Below, piece by piece: positions 6,996 to 9,924 of a DNA stretch of 9,924 nucleotides. Made by a program: the position numbers and the translations under genes. The notes below the pieces were generated by a model. The model worked only from the letters and a program-made list of their open reading frames with translations, was not told the origin of the DNA and made no database searches. Source of the DNA: Desulfuromusa sp. GTDB taxonomy: Bacteria; Desulfobacterota; Desulfuromonadia; Desulfuromonadales; Geopsychrobacteraceae. The DNA is taken from the NCBI GenBank assembly GCA_021157505.1, contig JAGGWI010000258.1:1-9924 (forward strand). Direction: 5' to 3'. Every line of letters starts with the position of its first letter. Positions within the stretch are counted from its first letter, which is position 1.

Positions 6996-7982
6996 CTAAA
7001 GCAAGTTAGCCAGTTTTTCATCAAAACGGATCCTTACAAAGTTTCCCGCCTGGCGAATTGCAATGCTGATCGCCTTAGAATCAGAGCTGCCATGACAGAC
7101 AATACCGACACCCGATATACCAAGCAATGGTGCGCCACCATATTCTGCGGGGTCGATCCTCTTCTTAAAAGCAGAAAACGCCGGTCGAGCCAACAAGTAA
7201 CCAAGCTTGGCCAGGAAACGTCTGTTAATCTCCTGTTTAAGCATTGATCCAACAGCGATAGCCAGCCCCTCTGAAACTTTCAACAGGACATTCCCGACAA
7301 AACCATCACAGATAACAACATCAACGGAACCGTTGTAAACATCACCACCCTCGACATATCCCAGATAGTTTAACTGCGATTCTTTTAATAACTTATGGCT
7401 CTCTCGGGTCAGTTCATTCCCTTTACTCTCTTCCTCACCATTAGAGAGCAAACCAACTCGCGGGCGAGACTTATTGAGGAAACATTCGACAAAGAGACTA
7501 CCCATGACAGCAAACTGATACAGATGTGAAGGCTTACAATCTACGTTGGCCCCCATATCAAGAACCATTGTCTTATCAATGAAGTTGGGCAGAAATGAAC
7601 CGATCGCTGGACGTTCAATCCCCTTGATACGGCCAAAAACAAACATCCCGCATGCCATAATAGCTCCGGAATTACCGGCGCTGACAACAGCAGATGCCAT
7701 CCCCTGCTGCACCAGATCAAAAGCAACCCGGAGAGATGAATCTTTCTTCTTGCGTAGCACATCGGAAGGGGAATCATGCATGCCGACAATCTCACTGGCA
7801 TGATGGATTTCAAGACTCAGACCATTGGTCTCATGCTTATCAAGCTCGGCCTGAATCCGTGCGGTATCACCGACAAGCACAACTTGGCAATCCCACTCCC
7901 GGCAGGCAACTACGGCACCAGCAACCTCGACAGCAGGTGAGTTATCCCCACCCATAGCATCAACGGCAATCTTAATTGACAT
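6996..7982 (-). CDS. plsX: Phosphate acyltransferase PlsX
   Basis: PlsX converts acyl-ACP and phosphate to acyl-phosphate, the acyl donor used by the membrane enzyme PlsY in phosphatidic acid synthesis; it is a peripheral membrane protein. The product has 328 residues, within the usual range. Motifs include DAMGGDNSP (8-16), SAGNSGA (101-107), DMGAN (142-146), LLSNGEEESKGNE (178-190) and CDGFVGNVLLK (225-235). The start ATG at 7982 has only a weak ribosome site (GAAG/CTGAG), and rpmF stops 18 bases upstream, so translation may depend on coupling to rpmF. The rpmF-plsX-fabH order is widely conserved and ties membrane lipid synthesis to growth. Confidence 0.96.
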   Translation of the reverse strand: MSIKIAVDAMGGDNSPAVEVAGAVVACREWDCQVVLVGDTARIQAELDKHETNGLSLEIHHASEIVGMHDSPSDVLRKKKDSSLRVAFDLVQQGMASAVVSAGNSGAIMACGMFVFGRIKGIERPAIGSFLPNFIDKTMVLDMGANVDCKPSHLYQFAVMGSLFVECFLNKSRPRVGLLSNGEEESKGNELTRESHKLLKESQLNYLGYVEGGDVYNGSVDVVICDGFVGNVLLKVSEGLAIAVGSMLKQEINRRFLAKLGYLLARPAFSAFKKRIDPAEYGGAPLLGISGVGIVCHGSSDSKAISIAIRQAGNFVRIRFDEKLANLL

Positions 7983-8000
7983 GCTCAGTCTTCAACCAGA

Positions 8001-8183
8001 TCAAATGTTTTCGCTAGCAATGATTTCTTTACCCTTGTAGGTTCCACAGTGCGGACAGACACGATGTGGCAATTTAGGCTCTTGACATTGTGGGCATATA
8101 GAGATGCTTGGTGCTGTAATCGCATCATGGGAACGACGCATGTTCTTCTTGGATTTAGAAGTCTTTTTCTTAGGTACCGCCAT
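8001..8183 (-). CDS. rpmF: 50S ribosomal protein L32 (zinc-ribbon form)
   Basis: L32 is a small protein of the large ribosomal subunit. The product has 60 residues, with the typical basic N-terminus MAVPKKKTSKSKKNMRRSHDA (written here as visible residues 1-21 in part: MAVPKKKTS then SKKNMRRSHDA). A four-cysteine zinc ribbon follows: C30-PQ-C33 and C43-PH-C46. It is therefore the zinc-binding (C+) version rather than the zinc-free (C-) paralogue that some bacteria switch to under zinc limitation. The ATG at 8183 is preceded by AAGGAG with a 9-base spacer. It stands between a DUF177 gene (73-base gap) and plsX (18-base gap), an arrangement widely conserved in bacteria. Its small size would let it be missed by simple length filters, but the match is unmistakable. 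Confidence 0.96.
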   Translation of the reverse strand: MAVPKKKTSKSKKNMRRSHDAITAPSISICPQCQEPKLPHRVCPHCGTYKGKEIIASENI

Positions 8184-8226
8184 CTACTTAGTCTCCTTAC
8201 AATCAAACAAATGATTTTGTTCATTA

Positions 8227-8255
8227 ATTATCGGTTTATCGCCTGTATATACCAA
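8227..8255 (-). promoter_or_regulatory. Possible internal promoter ahead of rpmF
   Basis: In the 73-base gap between the DUF177 gene and rpmF, the minus strand reads TTGGTA (8250-8255), a 17-base spacer, then GATAAT (8227-8232). That is two mismatches at -35 and one at -10 to the sigma70 consensus, with ideal spacing and a predicted start near 8220. It could give extra transcription of rpmF and plsX. AT-rich gaps produce such matches by chance, so this is a weak call. Confidence 0.3.
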
Positions 8256-8256
8256 A

Positions 8257-8799
8257 TCAGGACTTTTTAAAATCAATATTGGCCAGAACATTAAATTTAT
8301 TATTAAAAACCTTCTGGACGCAGTCACATTTTTCTACATTCAGGTTTGTCCCACAGACAGGACAAAGACCGCAACAGGAGGTTTTACAAATTGGGCTGAT
8401 GGGAACTGCCATAAGAAGCTGTTCCTGTAATGGCTCCTGCAATTCCAGTACTTCGTTCTCATAAGAAATCAACCCGAGCTTATCAGTTTCGAGTTCGACC
8501 TCTTCCTCTGTTTCATCATCTTTAAGTAGAGGGACAAACGTGAGTGCAAATACTTCAGATAAACGTTGCTCAAAAGGTTGCAAACAACGACCACATTTTA
8601 ACGTCACCAGAGCATCAAGAGATGCATCTACTTCTACAAGCTGACCCAGTCGCTGAAAGCGTAACTGAAACTCGAGAGGTTCACCAAATTTGGGTCCACC
8701 CACTGCAGCAATAACACCCAAATCAGGGAATTCTTCTAAAGAGCAAGTGTACCCTTGCTCCAACTCTCCCCCTTTGATATCTTTCAACTCAAGTCGCAC
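8257..8799 (-). CDS. DUF177/YceD family protein, likely ribosome-assembly linked
   Basis: The product has 180 residues and matches the DUF177 (YceD) family, which almost always precedes rpmF. Family members are linked to 23S rRNA accumulation and L32 incorporation, but the biochemical role is not settled. Visible features are a beta-rich N-terminal half, CGRC at 69-72, an acidic Glu-rich stretch at about 96-104, and a C-terminal cysteine cluster SCCGLCPVCGTNLN (141-154) preceded by C138. A CDC follows at 158-160. The cysteines suggest metal binding. No ATG exists at the front: TTG (8811), GTG (8808), GTG (8805) and GTG (8799) are all in frame. I chose GTG 8799 because GGTGG lies five bases upstream, the N-terminus MRLELKDIKGGELE then looks family-like, and the predicted transcription start near 8817 leaves room for a leader. 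It opens the cluster. Confidence 0.85.
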   Translation of the reverse strand: MRLELKDIKGGELEQGYTCSLEEFPDLGVIAAVGGPKFGEPLEFQLRFQRLGQLVEVDASLDALVTLKCGRCLQPFEQRLSEVFALTFVPLLKDDETEEEVELETDKLGLISYENEVLELQEPLQEQLLMAVPISPICKTSCCGLCPVCGTNLNVEKCDCVQKVFNNKFNVLANIDFKKS

Positions 8800-8823
8800 A
8801 GTCACCACCAAGACAAAAGATAC

Positions 8824-8851
8824 AGTATAGAGAGAGACGAAACCATGTCAA
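8824..8851 (-). promoter_or_regulatory. Main promoter of the DUF177-rpmF-plsX-fab cluster
   Basis: On the minus strand, -35 TTGACA (8846-8851, exact consensus), a 16-base spacer and -10 TATACT (8824-8829, one mismatch) form the best promoter-like sequence in the window. Predicted transcription starts near 8816-8818, only about 18 bases before the chosen GTG start of the DUF177 gene. The spacer is one base short of the optimum and pyrimidine-rich (CTCTCTC). It sits in the divergent gap with mazG, exactly where the head of the cluster needs a promoter. Confidence 0.75.
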
Positions 8852-8852
8852 G

Positions 8853-8871
8853 TCAAAAGGACAGCTTTTGA
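8853..8871. promoter_or_regulatory. Operator-like inverted repeat upstream of the fab-cluster promoter
   Basis: A perfect 7+7 inverted repeat, TCAAAAG-N5-CTTTTGA, lies one base upstream of the -35 box of the cluster promoter. Its 19-bp span and position suit a dimeric regulator, either an activator touching RNA polymerase or a repressor. I do not recognise it as the binding site of FapR, FabR, FadR or FabT. The symmetry is directly visible; the binding function is inferred. Confidence 0.45.
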
Positions 8872-8903
8872 ACTGGTTAAGAGTGGCGCATTTTCTAGCC
8901 TAT

Positions 8904-8933
8904 TCGACAGTTATTTGCAAGTTTTTTTATAAA
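8904..8933 (+). promoter_or_regulatory. Candidate mazG promoter
   Basis: On the plus strand TCGACA (8904-8909, one mismatch to the -35 consensus), an 18-base spacer and TATAAA (8928-8933) stand about 40 bases upstream of mazG. The predicted start is near 8940. The region is AT-rich, so a chance match is possible, but mazG is first in its direction and needs a promoter in this gap. Confidence 0.4.
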
Positions 8934-8973
8934 AATCTGACTGATAATTAATACCAAATAAAGGCTATAGGAG

Positions 8974-9663
8974 ATGACTTTGGCGGAGCAAAACATACCA
9001 TCAGAAATTCTGAATCTGGTTAAAATCATGGCAACACTGCGATCGCCTGCTGGTTGCCCTTGGGACAAGGTGCAAACTCCAGAGACGCTGAAGCCCTATA
9101 TTCTGGAAGAAGCATACGAGTTGATCGAGGCTATTGATCATAATGATAGTGTAGAAATCTGTAACGAATTGGGAGATCTTCTACTTCAAGTGGTCTTCAT
9201 CGCACAGATTTTCAGTGAACAGAATAAATTTGACCTGGCAGAGGTTGCACACTCTATCTGCAATAAACTGACACGTAGACATCCACATGTTTTTGCAAAT
9301 GCAAGCGCAGATGAACATGCACAACGCTGGGAAGAGATCAAACAACAGGAACGGTTGGAAGGTGGGAAAAGTAACAAATTGGAAGATCGAATTCCATCCA
9401 ATCTTCCCGCTTTAAAAAAAGCGACAAAAGTTGCAAAAAAATTAAATATTGAAAAACCGGCAACACATGCTGCAAATATACAACTCAATTCTTCCAGCCT
9501 CTCAAAACTGATTGAGAAGCCAGCTGTAAATAAAAAACAATATGAAATCGCACTTGGCAATCTACTGTTTAATACCGTTCAACTTTCTCATTCACTACAG
9601 ATCGACGCAGAAGATTTATTACGTAAAAAAACCATGCAAGTGATGAAAGAAATCGGCACTTAA
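8974..9663 (+). CDS. mazG: Nucleoside triphosphate pyrophosphohydrolase MazG, with a degenerate C-terminal domain
   Basis: MazG hydrolyses (d)NTPs to (d)NMPs and pyrophosphate, cleaning nucleotide pools and, in E. coli, affecting ppGpp level. The product has 229 residues, shorter than the ~260 of E. coli MazG. The N-terminal MazG domain is intact: CPWDKVQT (28-35), metal-binding EEAYELIEA (45-53), ELGDLLLQ (65-72) and RRHPHVF (101-107). The second repeat (about 150-226) keeps helical similarity and LLFN, but the acidic ExxD signature reads ALGN (193-196) and the EExxE helix is not recognisable. The linker is short and Lys/Asn/Ser-rich. The start is ambiguous: the ATG at 8974 has AAAGG nine bases upstream but directly touches AGGAG, while a TTG at 8980 has AGGAG at an ideal six bases. 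It is divergent from the fab cluster, and no clear terminator follows. Confidence 0.9.
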   Translation: MTLAEQNIPSEILNLVKIMATLRSPAGCPWDKVQTPETLKPYILEEAYELIEAIDHNDSVEICNELGDLLLQVVFIAQIFSEQNKFDLAEVAHSICNKLTRRHPHVFANASADEHAQRWEEIKQQERLEGGKSNKLEDRIPSNLPALKKATKVAKKLNIEKPATHAANIQLNSSSLSKLIEKPAVNKKQYEIALGNLLFNTVQLSHSLQIDAEDLLRKKTMQVMKEIGT

Positions 9664-9924
9664 AAGAGTTCTTTTAGAGTAAGGAATAGCAAGTTCGTGA
9701 AAAACAATAAGTTTTACCAGCTATCAACCAAGACTGTTGAAAAGCTGTAGATAAAGCTGTTAATAAGAGCGACAGCTCACGCTAAAGAGCCCACATCATC
9801 AGATTGCCTATTTTTTAACCAGTTTATTTATATATAAATTTCAGCTAGTTAGCCGAGAAAGGTGACTAAAATCAAAATACCATATAGCGATTACCTTTAA
9901 TTCATGGTTTCTTATGAAAGGATC
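9664..9924. other. Gene-free AT-rich tail
   Basis: No convincing coding sequence, tRNA or Rho-independent terminator was seen on either strand in these 261 bases. The stretch holds a run of three DnaA-box-like 9-mers (9735-9766), a T-rich segment (9811-9816) and a perfect 14-bp AT palindrome (9826-9839). A plus-strand TTGCCT (9804-9809) followed by TTTATA (9827-9832) is a poor promoter match. The final bases contain GAAAGGA, which could be the ribosome site of a gene starting beyond the window, but this cannot be tested here. Confidence 0.6.
9735..9766 (-). repeat. Three spaced DnaA-box-like 9-mers
   Basis: Read on the minus strand, TTATTAACA (9758-9766), TTATCTACA (9746-9754) and TTTTCAACA (9735-9743) lie in the same orientation, with starts 12 and 11 bases apart, close to one helical turn. 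Against the DnaA box TTATNCACA they have one, one and two mismatches. They can equally be described as a degenerate tandem repeat with unit AGCTGTNNATAA. An AT-rich stretch with a palindrome follows about 60 bases to the right. DnaA binding is a hypothesis only. Confidence 0.3.

Noticed and set aside
8049..8270. Plus-strand frame across rpmF and the rpmF-DUF177 gap
   Set aside because: rpmF in the other direction is unambiguous and this frame has no start support.
9186..9560. 124-codon minus-strand open frame within mazG
   Set aside because: It is antisense to mazG; the apparent hydrophobic Cys/Phe-rich product arises from reading mazG codons backwards.
9662..9676. AAAAGA/TCTTTT near-palindrome after the mazG stop as a terminator
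   Set aside because: The loop would be two bases, the stem is nearly all A-T, and no U run follows.
9858..9898. AAAGGT/ACCTTT inverted pair near the right edge
   Set aside because: Six base pairs closing a 29-base loop is expected by chance and has no context.
1..9924. Mobile elements, CRISPR arrays, tRNA/rRNA, toxin-antitoxin or defence genes
   Set aside because: The window was read for repeats, transposase-like proteins and RNA gene signatures; none was found, and nearly all sequence is accounted for by housekeeping genes.

Overview
The window looks like a stretch of a Gram-negative chromosome of moderate, slightly AT-leaning composition. The gene order DUF177 - rpmF - plsX - fabH - fabD - fabG - acpP - fabF - rpiB - glyA - dCMP deaminase - nrdR, all on the minus strand, is the arrangement I associate with Desulfuromonadales/Desulfuromonadia (the Geobacter, Pelobacter and Desulfuromonas relatives). 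That placement is inferred from gene order and protein character, not from a search.

Layout in the direction of transcription (right to left). From about 8.85 kb down to 1 there is one long, tightly packed minus-strand gene series. A near-consensus sigma70-type promoter (-35 TTGACA, -10 TATACT, 16-bp spacer) at 8824-8851 opens it, with a 7+7 inverted repeat just upstream of the -35 box that looks like an operator. The first genes are a DUF177/YceD protein and ribosomal protein L32. Then come PlsX and the fatty acid synthesis set FabH, FabD, FabG, ACP and FabF. These are followed by RpiB, serine hydroxymethyltransferase, dCMP deaminase and the start of NrdR, which runs off the left edge. Two RNA hairpins break the series: a 14-bp stem right after acpP, and a clear Rho-independent terminator between rpiB and glyA. 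The cluster is therefore probably transcribed as graded segments rather than as one uniform message.

To the right, divergently on the plus strand, lies mazG (8974-9663), a nucleoside triphosphate pyrophosphohydrolase whose C-terminal MazG repeat has lost its acidic catalytic signature. The last 261 bases hold no convincing gene. They contain three DnaA-box-like 9-mers in a row, followed by an AT-rich stretch with a 14-bp palindrome; their role is unknown.

How the genes fit together: malonyl-CoA is moved to ACP by FabD, condensed with acetyl-CoA by FabH, reduced by FabG and elongated by FabF. The resulting acyl-ACP is converted by PlsX to acyl-phosphate for phospholipid synthesis. GlyA supplies methylene-tetrahydrofolate and dCMP deaminase supplies dUMP, the two inputs of thymidylate synthase, while NrdR controls ribonucleotide reductase genes; the left end is thus a dNTP-supply module. 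No mobile element, CRISPR array, tRNA, rRNA or evident novel defence system was seen. The notable signals are regulatory (operator-like palindrome, two hairpins, unusual start codons) plus the degenerate MazG domain.
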